Below, one piece after another: positions 27,807-35,836 of a stretch of DNA of 64,000 nt. The translations under genes and the position numbers were made by a program. The notes below the pieces were generated by a model. It was given only the letters and a program-made list of their open reading frames with translations. It had not been told where the DNA came from and did no database searches. The DNA lies in the NCBI GenBank assembly GCA_937992055.1, contig CALKLQ010000004.1, positions 1 through 64,000 of the forward strand, read 5' to 3'. This DNA comes from an uncultured Clostridia bacterium (GTDB lineage Bacteria; Bacillota; Clostridia; Christensenellales; UBA1242). How positions within the stretch are numbered: position 1 is the first letter of the stretch; each line of letters starts with the position of its first letter.

Positions 27807-28219
27807 AAATATTTTTCTTTTTTGTTAGCAATATCTAATATATTATTTTTGTTTGTCAATATATCTTTGTATAATTTGATAAGCTCATTAATTTTTGCCA
27901 TGGTTATTTTAACAATTCCATCATAATGCTCAAATAATTTAACACCAAGCCATTTGCGATATTGATAAATATTATACTGACTTACATTTTTAAAGTAGTT
28001 TTTATATTTAACAGAAATTACATATTTTAAACCAACATCTTCGCAAATTTTTTTAATAATATCTAATTTCTGTTCAAAATTTTCGGTTTTTTCTAATTTT
28101 TCAACAAGTTTTTTAAATTGGTTTTTATAAAATTTTTCAAAACAAAGAAAAATGAAGAAGTTTTGCAATTTCTTCTCGTGAGATTTATTGATTGTGTTGC
28201 GAAGGAGTGTAGACAGCAT
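27782..28219 (-). CDS. hypothetical protein with 3' end in the IS remnant
   Basis: The 145-residue product is Lys-, Asn- and Phe-rich and mostly helical, with no recognised motif. Its last seven or so codons (HDSSMYF) are antisense to the StrTyrTyr-coding part of the IS remnant, so the native C-terminus was probably replaced when the IS was truncated. No clear SD is visible. It may be a fragment of a larger accessory protein. Composition differs from the housekeeping genes around it. Confidence 0.45.
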   Translation of the reverse strand: MLSTLLRNTINKSHEKKLQNFFIFLCFEKFYKNQFKKLVEKLEKTENFEQKLDIIKKICEDVGLKYVISVKYKNYFKNVSQYNIYQYRKWLGVKLFEHYDGIVKITMAKINELIKLYKDILTNKNNILDIANKKEKYLHDSSMYF

Positions 28220-28285
28220 TTGCTGATAGGGTTGAAAGTTGACATTTACATTTAAAGTGATAAAAATTAAAAGGAGCGATAAGAT

Positions 28286-28804
28286 ATGGAAAGATTAGAT
28301 TTATATACCATGGATAGACAACCAGTAAATCAAACTATCGAACGCGGGCAAAGTTGCCCTGTTGATTTGTGTAGACTGGTCATTCATGTTTGTATTTTTA
28401 ATAGTAAAGGTGAAATGCTGATACAACAAAGGCAAAGCACAAAAAAATCATGGCCAAATGCTTGGGATTTGACATTGGGAGGTGGTGTTCAGAGTGGGGA
28501 AAATTCCCAACAGGCAGCTCAAAGAGAACTAAACGAAGAATTGGGTGTAGACCACGATTTTTCTAATGAAAGAGCTTATCTGACAATTAATTTTGATAAT
28601 GGCTTTGACGATTTTTACTTAATTGAAAAAGATGTATCTTTGAAAGATGTTACTTTTAAAGACAATGAAGTTCAAGCAGTAAAATGGGCAACAAAAGATG
28701 AAATATTAGATATGATAAAATCTAAAGATTTCATAAATTATTATCCATCATTTGTTTCTGCATTGTTCGAAATGAGAAATGCAAGGGGTGTTCATAAAAA
28801 ATAA
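28286..28804 (+). CDS. Nudix hydrolase
   Basis: The 172-residue protein has a complete Nudix box, GGVQSGENSQQAAQRELNEE followed by LGV (about residues 67-89), with the REXXEE core as RELNEE. The preceding QRQSTKKSWPNAWDLTLGG segment is typical of the IDI/YfcD-like Nudix subgroup. Substrate is probably a nucleoside- or prenyl-diphosphate, unresolved. SD AGGAG precedes the ATG. It lies in the accessory stretch between the IS remnant and tRNA-Ser. Confidence 0.92.
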   Translation: MERLDLYTMDRQPVNQTIERGQSCPVDLCRLVIHVCIFNSKGEMLIQQRQSTKKSWPNAWDLTLGGGVQSGENSQQAAQRELNEELGVDHDFSNERAYLTINFDNGFDDFYLIEKDVSLKDVTFKDNEVQAVKWATKDEILDMIKSKDFINYYPSFVSALFEMRNARGVHKK

Positions 28805-28920
28805 AGGAAAGTATATACACAGATTAATTCAGATTTTTGAAAATGCTGAAGTACTGAAAAAACAAGACAATTTCAATAAAAGTTTTGACACAGATTTTTA
28901 AGATTTTTTGTAATATTATA

Positions 28921-28947
28921 AAAAAATAACACAATATATAGTGTTAT
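28921..28947 (-). terminator. terminator of the tRNA-Ser gene
   Basis: Read on the minus strand, ATAACAC pairs with GTGTTAT around a short AT loop and is followed by a T run. It lies about 30 bases past the tRNA 3' end. Confidence 0.7.
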
Positions 28948-28977
28948 CAAAAGTTTTAAGCACAGTATATTGTATTT

Positions 28978-29070
28978 TGGCGGAGAGTGAGGGATTCGAA
29001 CCCTCGTGTCAAATTTCTTCGACAAACGCATTTCGAGTGCGCCTCGTTATGACCACTTCGATAACTCTCC
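28978..29070 (-). tRNA. tRNA-Ser (anticodon CGA)
   Basis: On the minus strand the acceptor GGAGAGT pairs with ACTCTCC, then a G discriminator and encoded CCA. The T-arm loop GGTTCGAATCC, an anticodon loop CTCGAAA and a long variable arm (class II) are all clear. Anticodon CGA reads UCG serine codons. Total 93 bases including CCA. Genomic islands often insert next to such genes; no repeated 3' end was seen nearby. Confidence 0.95.
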
Positions 29071-29307
29071 ATTTTTTTATTTTTTTATCTACCTTGTTTT
29101 TATCACGAAAAGATTTGAATTTTGCTTGGTAAAGTATAAATCATTTTTTTAATAAATGCAAATATTCTTTTTTAATTTAACGATACGCTTTAAAATTTTA
29201 TAAAAATTATTATAACCCCATTAGAAGTTTAATAATATTCTAATACTTTTTAAATTAAGTGAATCTGAAGCAAATCACTTTTTTTGAAATGTTTATAATG
29301 ATATTGT

Positions 29308-29595
29308 TTAATCAATTCTATTTAAAAGTTCAAATACATTATAAATTTTTTTATTCTTTTTTATCGCATAATCAAAGGCTATTTTTGTTCCGCTTTGGGG
29401 TTGATAGGAAGTAGTACTTTGTTTAAAATGCTTGCGCACTGGAGGTCTATATTTAGGGTCATAGTAAAAAAGGCAAACATCGCTATTGTCAATAATTTCT
29501 TTGTTTCGTTCAATATAGACATTTTTAGTTGCGTTATCAATATCCCAAACACAATATACAAATTTACTTTTACTACTAAAATTAAATTTTGACAC
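29308..29595 (-). CDS. C-terminal half of a SLOG/YpsA-like protein
   Basis: The 95-residue frame has RNKEIIDNSDVCLFYYDPKY followed by SGTKIAFDYAIKKNKKIYNVF, the second half of the SLOG (DUF1273/YpsA-like) Rossmann fold in which a nucleotide-like ligand is bound. The first half, with the Gly-rich N-terminal strand, is absent and the sequence upstream does not supply it. The gene is probably truncated. No SD is evident. Confidence 0.5.
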   Translation of the reverse strand: MSKFNFSSKSKFVYCVWDIDNATKNVYIERNKEIIDNSDVCLFYYDPKYRPPVRKHFKQSTTSYQPQSGTKIAFDYAIKKNKKIYNVFELLNRID

Positions 29596-29700
29596 ATTAT
29601 TTAAAATTAATTTTTCAATAAAATGTTTTAGGACACAAACTTTTGAAACTAGCGTAATAATTAGAGAATTAGAATAAAAGATCTAGTTCTCTTTTTTCAT

Positions 29701-29878
29701 TGGCTACTTTATGCCGTGAAAGGTACTTGACAAGAGAAGAAATGAAAACATAATATCAAAAGGCAGAGAAACGATAAACAAAGTGCGTAAGCATAAACAT
29801 CGTTTCTCTGTCTTAACCAGCAAAAGAAAAACTCATTTCAGAGACTCTTGTCAAGTACACCATGGAATAAATTAGCCA
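29701..29878. repeat. 178-bp nested inverted-repeat element
   Basis: The outer arms (29701-29736 and 29845-29878) start TGGCTA and end TAGCCA and share ACTTGACAAGAG/CTCTTGTCAAGT with few mismatches. An inner 11-bp pair, AGAGAAACGAT (29765-29775) and ATCGTTTCTCT (29799-29809), sits between them. The whole segment can fold into one long stem. It has no ORF. It looks like a MITE or a folded recombination site. Confidence 0.7.
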
Positions 29879-29889
29879 CCATATAACAG

Positions 29890-29935
29890 CAAAAAGCGAA
29901 AGTGTGTTATGCTCTGCCAACACTTTCGCTTTTTG
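29890..29935. terminator. perfect 16-bp hairpin, bidirectional terminator-like
   Basis: CAAAAAGCGAAAGTGT (29890-29905) is perfectly complementary to ACACTTTCGCTTTTTG (29920-29935) with a 14-base loop. The A-run and T-run at the ends allow termination on either strand. Confidence 0.65.
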
Positions 29936-29955
29936 TTTGCTTTATTTAGTTTATA

Positions 29956-30013
29956 GGCGTGTGCTTGTCTGTTCGAGCAAAGCGAGAACACTTGTATATG
30001 ACAAGCACACGTC
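29956..30013. repeat. 14-bp stem palindrome with nested inner stem
   Basis: GGCGTGTGCTTGTC (29956-29969) pairs with GACAAGCACACGTC (30000-30013) with one wobble or mismatch. Inside is GTTCGAGC/GCGAGAAC, a second stem. It is the third consecutive palindrome and sits 16 bases after the end of the minus-strand gene at 30029. Confidence 0.7.
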
Positions 30014-30028
30014 TAAGTGCCAAATTCC

Positions 30029-30451
30029 TTATTTACATAATGTATCTTCTTCATTAGAAGATTGAATTCTTGATTTTTCGGTTTCTTTCAATATTGCAAG
30101 ATAAGCATCAGCAGTATCATATAATCTATATCCAGTTAATTTATGATACATTATAGGGGCGTGCTTTCTTATTTTTTTATCTTTTTCATATAAACTTTTA
30201 ATGTGTTCTAAACTTTCAAGACTTGTTGGAAAAATGTGATAATATCGTCCATTTTGTTTCCCATTAATATAATTAGCGACTTTGGAAGCTTCAACGCTAT
30301 TTTTGAAATATATATTCATTCTAAATTTTCTAGGAATATAGAATAATGAGGAATCAGTCTTTGCTAAAATATCATTTATCCACTTACATTCTGATTCATC
30401 TGTCATAAAATATATTCCATATACTTTTGTTAAATTGCTTTTTTGTTCCAT
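30029..30451 (-). CDS. hypothetical accessory protein
   Basis: The 140-residue soluble protein contains VYGIYFMTDESECKWINDIL, KFRMNIYFKNSVEASKVANYI and YHIFPTSLESLEHIKSLY, suggesting a small alpha/beta fold. I do not recognise the family. A weak purine-rich region precedes the ATG. It lies between the stacked palindromes and the XRE pair, in the accessory stretch. Confidence 0.55.
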   Translation of the reverse strand: MEQKSNLTKVYGIYFMTDESECKWINDILAKTDSSLFYIPRKFRMNIYFKNSVEASKVANYINGKQNGRYYHIFPTSLESLEHIKSLYEKDKKIRKHAPIMYHKLTGYRLYDTADAYLAILKETEKSRIQSSNEEDTLCK

Positions 30452-30764
30452 ATACTCTCTTTAAATGTATTAACAATATATCAAATTTTAATTATAATTA
30501 CAACCCCTAATTTAAAAATTAAATAAAAAAAGGCAAATCAGAATAAGATCTACCTTTAATATCATTACACTAGTTTTAAAAGTTAGCAACCTAGCATGGT
30601 TTTTTTTTCTAGATTAATATTAAAGAAATTGTGCCCTATAACAGCAATACAGAACATGATACACCTTATATTTAAATAATAAAAAGCATTATGAATACTA
30701 TCATACATAATATTAGCACGTTTTATGTATTATTGTACTCATTTTGACAAAATTTTAAAATTTT

Positions 30765-30783
30765 TATGTGTATCACTTACATA
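30765..30783. promoter_or_regulatory. candidate operator 1 for the XRE regulators
   Basis: TATGTGTATCACTTACATA has half-sites TATGT and ACATA separated by nine bases, the same geometry as 30931-30949. A half-matching copy (TATGTGTGATAGTATGCA) lies near 30888. The gap 30452-30992 is otherwise without genes. Confidence 0.4.
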
Positions 30784-30930
30784 GTTTGCACAAACTTTTG
30801 GATATACTTATAAAGTGAAAAAGTTGCAAATATAAAATTAATGAAAATTCTCTTGTTGATGTATAAAAACACTTTAAAAAACTATATTTATGTGTGATAG
30901 TATGCAAAATAGAGTTTTATAAGAAAAGTT

Positions 30931-30949
30931 TATGTATGTCAGTCACATA
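30931..30949. promoter_or_regulatory. candidate operator 2 overlapping the XRE promoter
   Basis: TATGTATGTCAGTCACATA repeats the TATGT-N9-ACATA pattern. It lies where the -35 region would be for the TATAAT at 30969-30974, just before the first XRE gene, as expected for an autorepressor. Confidence 0.4.
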
Positions 30950-30992
30950 GCAAATAAATATTTTAGTTTATAATTATACTAGAGGTTTTAGC

Positions 30993-31297
30993 ATGGAGTA
31001 TAAGGAAATTTTGGCTCGATTAAGTTATGTGAGAATAGCGTTAACTTATCTGCAAGAGAACTGAGTTTAAGAATTGGAATGAGTGATCAATATATTTCTC
31101 AGGTTGAGAGTGGAAGAATTTCTTTAAGTATAAAAAAGTTATTAATGATTCTTAAAACTTGCAATTTCTCGATAAATAGATTTTTTAGCGAAGATTACAA
31201 AAGTGATGTCGATTCTGAATTGGACAAGACCATTAAAAATCTTTCGCCAGAAAAAAAGAAATTTTTGATGGGGCTATTAAGCGGGGATAGATTTTGA
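30993..31297 (+). pseudogene. XRE-family regulator 1, frameshifted
   Basis: The frame opened at 30993 (MEYKEILARLSYVR) closes after 23 codons. One added base near 31034 restores VNLSARELSLRIGMSDQYISQVESGRISLS, which parallels the neighbouring XRE gene almost residue for residue, and then runs to 31297. An internal ATG at 31079 could give a 72-residue product lacking the first HTH helices. SD AGAGG precedes 30993. The family (small XRE, about 100 residues) is firm; functionality is doubtful. Confidence 0.7.
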
Positions 31298-31311
31298 TTT
31301 TTGGAGTTATT

Positions 31312-31740
31312 ATGAATATTAAGGAAGTTTTATTGAGATTAGAATATGTTAGAAACCAAGCAAACTTGTCAGCAAGAGAATTAAGTTTGCGTCTAGGCAT
31401 GAGCGAACAATATTTTGCTCAAGTTATAAGAGGAAGAATAATGCTAAATGTTGAAAAACTATTACAAATTTTAGATATTTGTAATTTTTCAGTGCAAAGA
31501 TTTTTTAGTAAAGATATTGATAGTTATGTTATTGATAATGAGGTCGAAGAGTTGGTGAACTCTCTTTCTAAAGATAAAAAGAAAAATCTTATAGAGTTAT
31601 TGGCAATAAAAAATAAAGTCAGATTTAAGATGTCTGACTTTTTTTTTGTTTTATTTAAAATATTCAACCTCGCTGAAGGAAAAGCATCCGTCTATTCCTA
31701 CCGTGATATGGTCTACAAGTTCAATCCCAAAAGAGTTTAA
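31312..31740 (+). CDS. XRE-family regulator 2
   Basis: A paralogue of the preceding gene: YVRNQANLSARELSLRLGMS and EQYFAQVIRGRI form a Cro/C1-type HTH at about residues 9-45. ATG 31312 is chosen because GGAG lies five bases upstream. The expected end is near residue 100, but the frame continues through its own terminator (31616-31648) and overlaps the convergent RadC-like gene by 90 bases. One extra A in the A-run near 31608 would give AAA TAA at the expected place, so the long tail is probably an artefact or a recent mutation. Confidence 0.75.
   Translation: MNIKEVLLRLEYVRNQANLSARELSLRLGMSEQYFAQVIRGRIMLNVEKLLQILDICNFSVQRFFSKDIDSYVIDNEVEELVNSLSKDKKKNLIELLAIKNKVRFKMSDFFFVLFKIFNLAEGKASVYSYRDMVYKFNPKRV
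31616..31648 (+). terminator. Rho-independent terminator inside the XRE 2 reading frame
   Basis: AAAGTCAGA (31616-31624) pairs perfectly with TCTGACTTT (31633-31641), followed by T to 31648. Terminators normally lie after the stop codon, which supports an earlier native stop for XRE 2. Confidence 0.8.
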
Positions 31741-32328
31741 CCACTTAAATATGTTCGTGGTGCATATATCATCATTTCTTGATGGCTCGCAAGATGCTTT
31801 TGGATGGTTATGGCAAATTACAACCCTTGTCACGTTATTAAGTACACAAAAATCTGAAATATCCTTCTTTTCAATTTCTACCTGGTTAGACTTGCCAACT
31901 GCGATCTTTTTTATGCACTTGATATCATTATCTTTGCTTAATCCAACCGCATAGAATTCTTCATGACTTTTACCCGTCATAAAACTTTTGAAAAAATCGA
32001 CAATTTCTTGAGTTGTTTTTAATGATTTTGTTTTATATGCCTTGTTGGTTCTAACATAGTCCGCTATGTGCCTAATAAACGAAATTTCTTTAGCTGATGC
32101 CATGGATAAATTTCCTTCACGCATAAGGTCGAGGTAATGTGCATCCAAGATTTCTTGATAGGAACCAAATTTTTCCAAAAGATTTGATGCTATCATTTCT
32201 AAATCAGCCTTTTTATGAATGACATAGGATAGCATAAAAATGGTTGCCTCTTTTTCCGTCAGTGAATAGACACCTTTTTGATATATTTTATCTTGAATGT
32301 TCTTCAATAAATATTTTTCGTCAATCAT
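31651..32328 (-). CDS. RadC-like JAB/MPN domain protein
   Basis: The 225-residue protein has the JAMM metal motif as HNHPKASCEPSRNDD (HxHP then S and D), preceded by a glutamate-containing strand (EEFYAVGLS), and an N-terminal helical region. This is the RadC family; despite the name a DNA-repair role is doubtful, and such proteins are often carried on mobile elements. It converges with the XRE pair rather than lying in an mre operon, consistent with an accessory origin. No SD is visible. Confidence 0.85.
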   Translation of the reverse strand: MIDEKYLLKNIQDKIYQKGVYSLTEKEATIFMLSYVIHKKADLEMIASNLLEKFGSYQEILDAHYLDLMREGNLSMASAKEISFIRHIADYVRTNKAYKTKSLKTTQEIVDFFKSFMTGKSHEEFYAVGLSKDNDIKCIKKIAVGKSNQVEIEKKDISDFCVLNNVTRVVICHNHPKASCEPSRNDDICTTNIFKWLNSFGIELVDHITVGIDGCFSFSEVEYFK

Positions 32329-32567
32329 GCTATAAAAATATCAAAAAAAACAAAAAACATCAAATATTTTGCTAAAAAAAAAATGTTTAATTTCTTAAAA
32401 AGATTATTAAAAGAATTTTTAGTTTTAATTGAATTTGTATATATTTAACGTTTAAAAAATTAAATGATGATTAAATATTTAATTTTAGTTTTAATTATTA
32501 ATTGTGTGGTTGTAATATTATAAAATTTGGTTATAAAACTTTAATTTTTACTTAATTTAAATTTTTA

Positions 32568-32735
32568 TCATTCTTTGTCAGTAAGGCGCTGGACAACTAT
32601 TGTTCCTAGTGAGGATACTACCTGTGATAGAACAATTTTAATTTGATTGATTTCCTTGATTGATTTATTTTTGGCTATCTCGGTTGCAAATGCTGTTGCC
32701 AAAAGCGTGACCTGTTCTGCTGAGAGTTCTTCCAT
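32568..32735 (-). CDS. small helical protein
   Basis: A 55-codon frame MEELSAEQVTLLATAFATEI... to QRLTDKE. Alternating hydrophobic helices (LLATAFATEIA, IVLSQVVSSLGTIVVQRL) resemble the short, uncharacterised DUF6774-type proteins of Clostridia in length and pattern, but there is no unique motif. Codon use looks coding. No good SD. The remaining gaps 32329-32567 and 32736-32906 show nothing else apart from a TATAAT box near 32792. Confidence 0.5.
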   Translation of the reverse strand: MEELSAEQVTLLATAFATEIAKNKSIKEINQIKIVLSQVVSSLGTIVVQRLTDKE

Positions 32736-32906
32736 ATTAAAAATATATGTTGCAAGATAATTTTTTTGTTTTTAATTGCCAAAAAAAGTGATATAATTAT
32801 CTTTGATAAATAATTTCGCTATTTTATTCGCTTGCTATAAATAATAAATATTTACATAGTATTGGCATGGTTAATTCAAGTTCGTACATTAAGTTTAGGA
32901 GGAAAA

Positions 32907-34100
32907 ATGAATCCAAAAGTTTCTACCTGGTTTTTAAAGGGAGTTTCACATTTTTTAAATTTGAAGCCGGCTCCCATGATTGAGGGAAGTGGTTGTGTTA
33001 AGAGGATAGCAAACTATTGCATTATTAATAAATATAAAAAGGCATTAGTGGTCACCTCAAAAACCTTGCTGGAGCTTGGCTCATTACAAGCATTTTTTGA
33101 GTCGCTTAAAAGAAATGGAATAGAAAGCATTGTTTATGACAATATAGCTGGTGAGCCAAATTTTGTGCTAGCAAAAAGCATTATAGATTTTTCCAAAGAC
33201 TTTGAGCCAGATGTTGTGATTGCAATTGGTGGAGGTTCTGTATTAGACGTTTCCAAGCTTGTTTCCGCTGGACTTGCAGATTTGAACAAACCGCTAGAAA
33301 AGTTTTCTGGTTTGCTTAAGGTGAGAAAAAGGCTTCCTTTGATAGCGGTCCCTACTACCGCTGGAACTGGCTCTGAAACCACCTTTATTTCTGTTATTAC
33401 GGACGCACAAGGAATAAAGCGAACAATTGTTTCTCCAAAAATCATTCCAAACCTTGCCGTTTTAGATGGGGAATTGACAGTATCATTGCCAAAGGAATTG
33501 ACGGCATCTACCGGAATAGATGCACTTTCCCATGCAGTGGAGTCCTATCTTTCAACATGCACAAAAAAAGCTCATGACTTTTATGCTCCAACCGCCATAA
33601 ACATGATTTTTAATAATTTAAAAAATAGTTATGACAATCCTGAAGATTTAAACTTTAGAAATAAAATGCTAAAGGCCAGCTATCTTGCCGGAGTTTCCAT
33701 GAATAACGAAATGGTAGGATATGCCCATGCCTTTGCACATCAGTTGGGTGCGCTATATCACATTCCACATGGCAATGCTATTGCAATGACCTTGGTAAAA
33801 GTTTTGCAGTTTCAGCAAGAAAGCGCCACAAAAAAATTGGCTGAGCTTGCCATTTACTGTGGATTTTCTAAAGAGGGTGAGAGTGAACAAAGAAGTGCCA
33901 ATATATTTATTGAAAAAGTGGATGAGCTTATCACATCTTTAAATTTAAAACAAAATTGTAAGCAGCTAAAAAGCGAGGATTATGAATTTATTATACAAAA
34001 CGCCTTTTATGAAACAGCAAGAAGATATCCAGTGAGCAGATTTATGACCCATGACGAAGCGGTTGCCTTTTTAGATTCGATCAAGGGGGAAGAGGCTTGA
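32907..34100 (+). CDS. iron-containing alcohol dehydrogenase
   Basis: The 397-residue enzyme of the group III (Fe-dependent) alcohol dehydrogenase family contains AIGGGSVLDVSKL (NAD(P)-binding, about residues 92-104), PTTAGTGSETT, and the metal-ligand segments GIDALSHAVE and AHAFAHQLGALYHIPHGNA. The start at 32907 is chosen for its AGGAGG SD; an upstream in-frame ATG at 32862 lacks one. It overlaps dtd by four bases. Substrate not predictable. Confidence 0.93.
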   Translation: MNPKVSTWFLKGVSHFLNLKPAPMIEGSGCVKRIANYCIINKYKKALVVTSKTLLELGSLQAFFESLKRNGIESIVYDNIAGEPNFVLAKSIIDFSKDFEPDVVIAIGGGSVLDVSKLVSAGLADLNKPLEKFSGLLKVRKRLPLIAVPTTAGTGSETTFISVITDAQGIKRTIVSPKIIPNLAVLDGELTVSLPKELTASTGIDALSHAVESYLSTCTKKAHDFYAPTAINMIFNNLKNSYDNPEDLNFRNKMLKASYLAGVSMNNEMVGYAHAFAHQLGALYHIPHGNAIAMTLVKVLQFQQESATKKLAELAIYCGFSKEGESEQRSANIFIEKVDELITSLNLKQNCKQLKSEDYEFIIQNAFYETARRYPVSRFMTHDEAVAFLDSIKGEEA

Positions 34101-34534
34101 GAGCGATATTACAAAGGGTAAACTTTGCCAGTTTAAAGGTAAATGAAAGGCTTGTTAGTAAAATAGAAAATGGACTTTTAATATATTTAGGTATAAGTGT
34201 AAATGATGACCAAACCAAAATTGCTCAGCTTGCAAAAAAGATTTTGAACTTAAGAATTTTTAAAGACCAAAATGACAAGATGAATTATTCAGTTTTGGAT
34301 GTAAAAGGTGAAATTATGTTGGTAAGCAATTTCACTCTATATGCTGATGCCACAAGAGGTAATCGACCTAATTTTGCTGGCGCAATGGATAGCCTAAATG
34401 CCCTTGTTTTGTATAACAATCTGGTTGATGAACTTAGAAAGTTCAACATTAATGTTGTAACAGGTGAGTTTGGAAAGCACATGCATATAGATGTGCAAAA
34501 CGATGGCCCTGTCAATATTATATTGGAAATATAA
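34097..34534 (+). CDS. dtd: D-aminoacyl-tRNA deacylase
   Basis: The 145-residue DTD removes D-amino acids (and glycine mischarged on tRNA-Ala) from tRNA. Signature motifs: SNFTLYAD (the SQxTL motif with Asn replacing Gln) and NDGPVN (the Gly-cisPro motif) near the C-terminus. The start is TTG, overlapping the dehydrogenase TGA, with GGGGAAGAGG upstream. In many Bacillota dtd follows relA; here it follows an alcohol dehydrogenase. Confidence 0.93.
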   Translation: MRAILQRVNFASLKVNERLVSKIENGLLIYLGISVNDDQTKIAQLAKKILNLRIFKDQNDKMNYSVLDVKGEIMLVSNFTLYADATRGNRPNFAGAMDSLNALVLYNNLVDELRKFNINVVTGEFGKHMHIDVQNDGPVNIILEI

Positions 34535-34706
34535 TAGGATATTTTAAAAGCAATCTAAAATTTGGGACCGTTTAAAAATAAATGTATGTTTAATTTTGTA
34601 CACTGATGTGCTTAATATTATTTGATGATTTATTTAATTTAACTTTAGAAAGTTCAAAATTTTTTAGATAACGGTTTGTTGTGAATTTAAATAGGATAAT
34701 TCAAAA

Positions 34707-34738
34707 AAATAAGTGGTAAAATAAACACTTATTTTTTT
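34707..34738 (+). terminator. Rho-independent terminator after dtd
   Basis: AAATAAGTG pairs with CACTTATTT followed by T. It lies in the 414-base gap 34535-34948, which otherwise holds only A/T-rich sequence and the murB promoter region. Confidence 0.75.
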
Positions 34739-34948
34739 AAACTTTTTTTCAATTGTTTTATTTTAATATTTTTGTCAATCAAAATAAAAGGCTTGAAATA
34801 GTGAAAAATAAGAAAAATTGTTGAATTTATTTGTTACATTAAAATTAACTATTCTATGTCGTAAAAGTCCTATAGAGCTTTATATTTATGAGTTTTAACC
34901 AAATTTAGTTCTTAAACCTACCTTGAGTTTTTTTCATATATAAAAGAT

Positions 34949-35833
34949 ATGAGGGATTATTTAAAAAATATAGAAAAAAATTGTGTGTATTTTAATAGTA
35001 ACGAAGACATGGCTAGGCATTGTACTTTTAAGTGTGGCGGACGGGCAAAGTTTTTTTGTGTGCCAAAAAATTTAAGAAGTTTTATAAAAGTATTAAGATA
35101 TTGCAATCTTGAAGGTTTAAAGGTTTTTGTTTTAGGAAATGGCAGTAACACACTTTTTAAAGACTTTAACGGAATTGTTATTTCAACACAAAATTTAGAT
35201 AAAATTAAAATCAAAAACAAGGTTTTGGCACAGTGTGGGGTAGAGTTTTCCAAATTGTCGCAACTTTGTTTAAAGAACTCTCTTACAGGTTTTGAGTTTG
35301 CTACCGGCATCCCAGCCTCTGTTGGAGGTGGGGTTTATAATAATGCGGGAGCTTTTGGTGGTGAAATAAGTCAAATTATAGATAAGGTTAGGCTTTTTGA
35401 TGGTAAAAAATGTTTTTGGTTAAACAGAGAGGAAATGGACTTTGGATATAGAAAGAGTATTGTTCAAAAGGATGGACTTTATGTTCTAGAAGTGGTTTTT
35501 TGTTTAGAAAAGGGAGATAATAAAAAAATTCAGGCAACAATGTTAGATATTTTACAAAAACGTAAGGCTAAACAACCACTAAACTTTCCAAGTGCGGGAA
35601 GTGTTTTTAAACGCCAAGGTGAAATTATTCCGGCAAAAGTGATTGACAAGTTGGGTTTAAAAGGTTTTAATATAAATGATGCGCAGATAAGCGAAAAACA
35701 CGCAGGCTTTATTATCAATAAAAAAAATGCTAGTGTTTATGATATTGAAAAATTAATAGAGCTTACAAAACAAAAGGTTTTTGAAAAAGAGGGCATAATA
35801 TTAGAGCAGGAAATAGAAATTGTTGGAGATTAG
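34949..35833 (+). CDS. murB: UDP-N-acetylenolpyruvoylglucosamine reductase
   Basis: The 294-residue flavoprotein reduces UDP-GlcNAc-enolpyruvate to UDP-MurNAc in peptidoglycan synthesis. Visible are the FAD-binding segment LGNGSNTL (about 62-69), the GIPASVGGGVYNNAGA motif, FGYRKS with the active-site Tyr/Arg, and PSAGSVFKR containing the catalytic serine. Length fits the Bacillota (type II) form. A TATATA box seven bases before the ATG and no SD suggest a very short or absent leader. It is followed after three bases by the PHP gene. Confidence 0.96.
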   Translation: MRDYLKNIEKNCVYFNSNEDMARHCTFKCGGRAKFFCVPKNLRSFIKVLRYCNLEGLKVFVLGNGSNTLFKDFNGIVISTQNLDKIKIKNKVLAQCGVEFSKLSQLCLKNSLTGFEFATGIPASVGGGVYNNAGAFGGEISQIIDKVRLFDGKKCFWLNREEMDFGYRKSIVQKDGLYVLEVVFCLEKGDNKKIQATMLDILQKRKAKQPLNFPSAGSVFKRQGEIIPAKVIDKLGLKGFNINDAQISEKHAGFIINKKNASVYDIEKLIELTKQKVFEKEGIILEQEIEIVGD

Positions 35834-35836
35834 AAT

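Noticed and set aside
28941..29132. Plus-strand ORF reading ...ESEGFEPS... across tRNA-Ser
   Set aside because: It is the antisense translation of a tRNA gene, a well known false ORF; the tRNA on the minus strand is clear.
32862..32906. Alcohol dehydrogenase start at 32862
   Set aside because: No SD; the ATG at 32907 has AGGAGG at the right distance.
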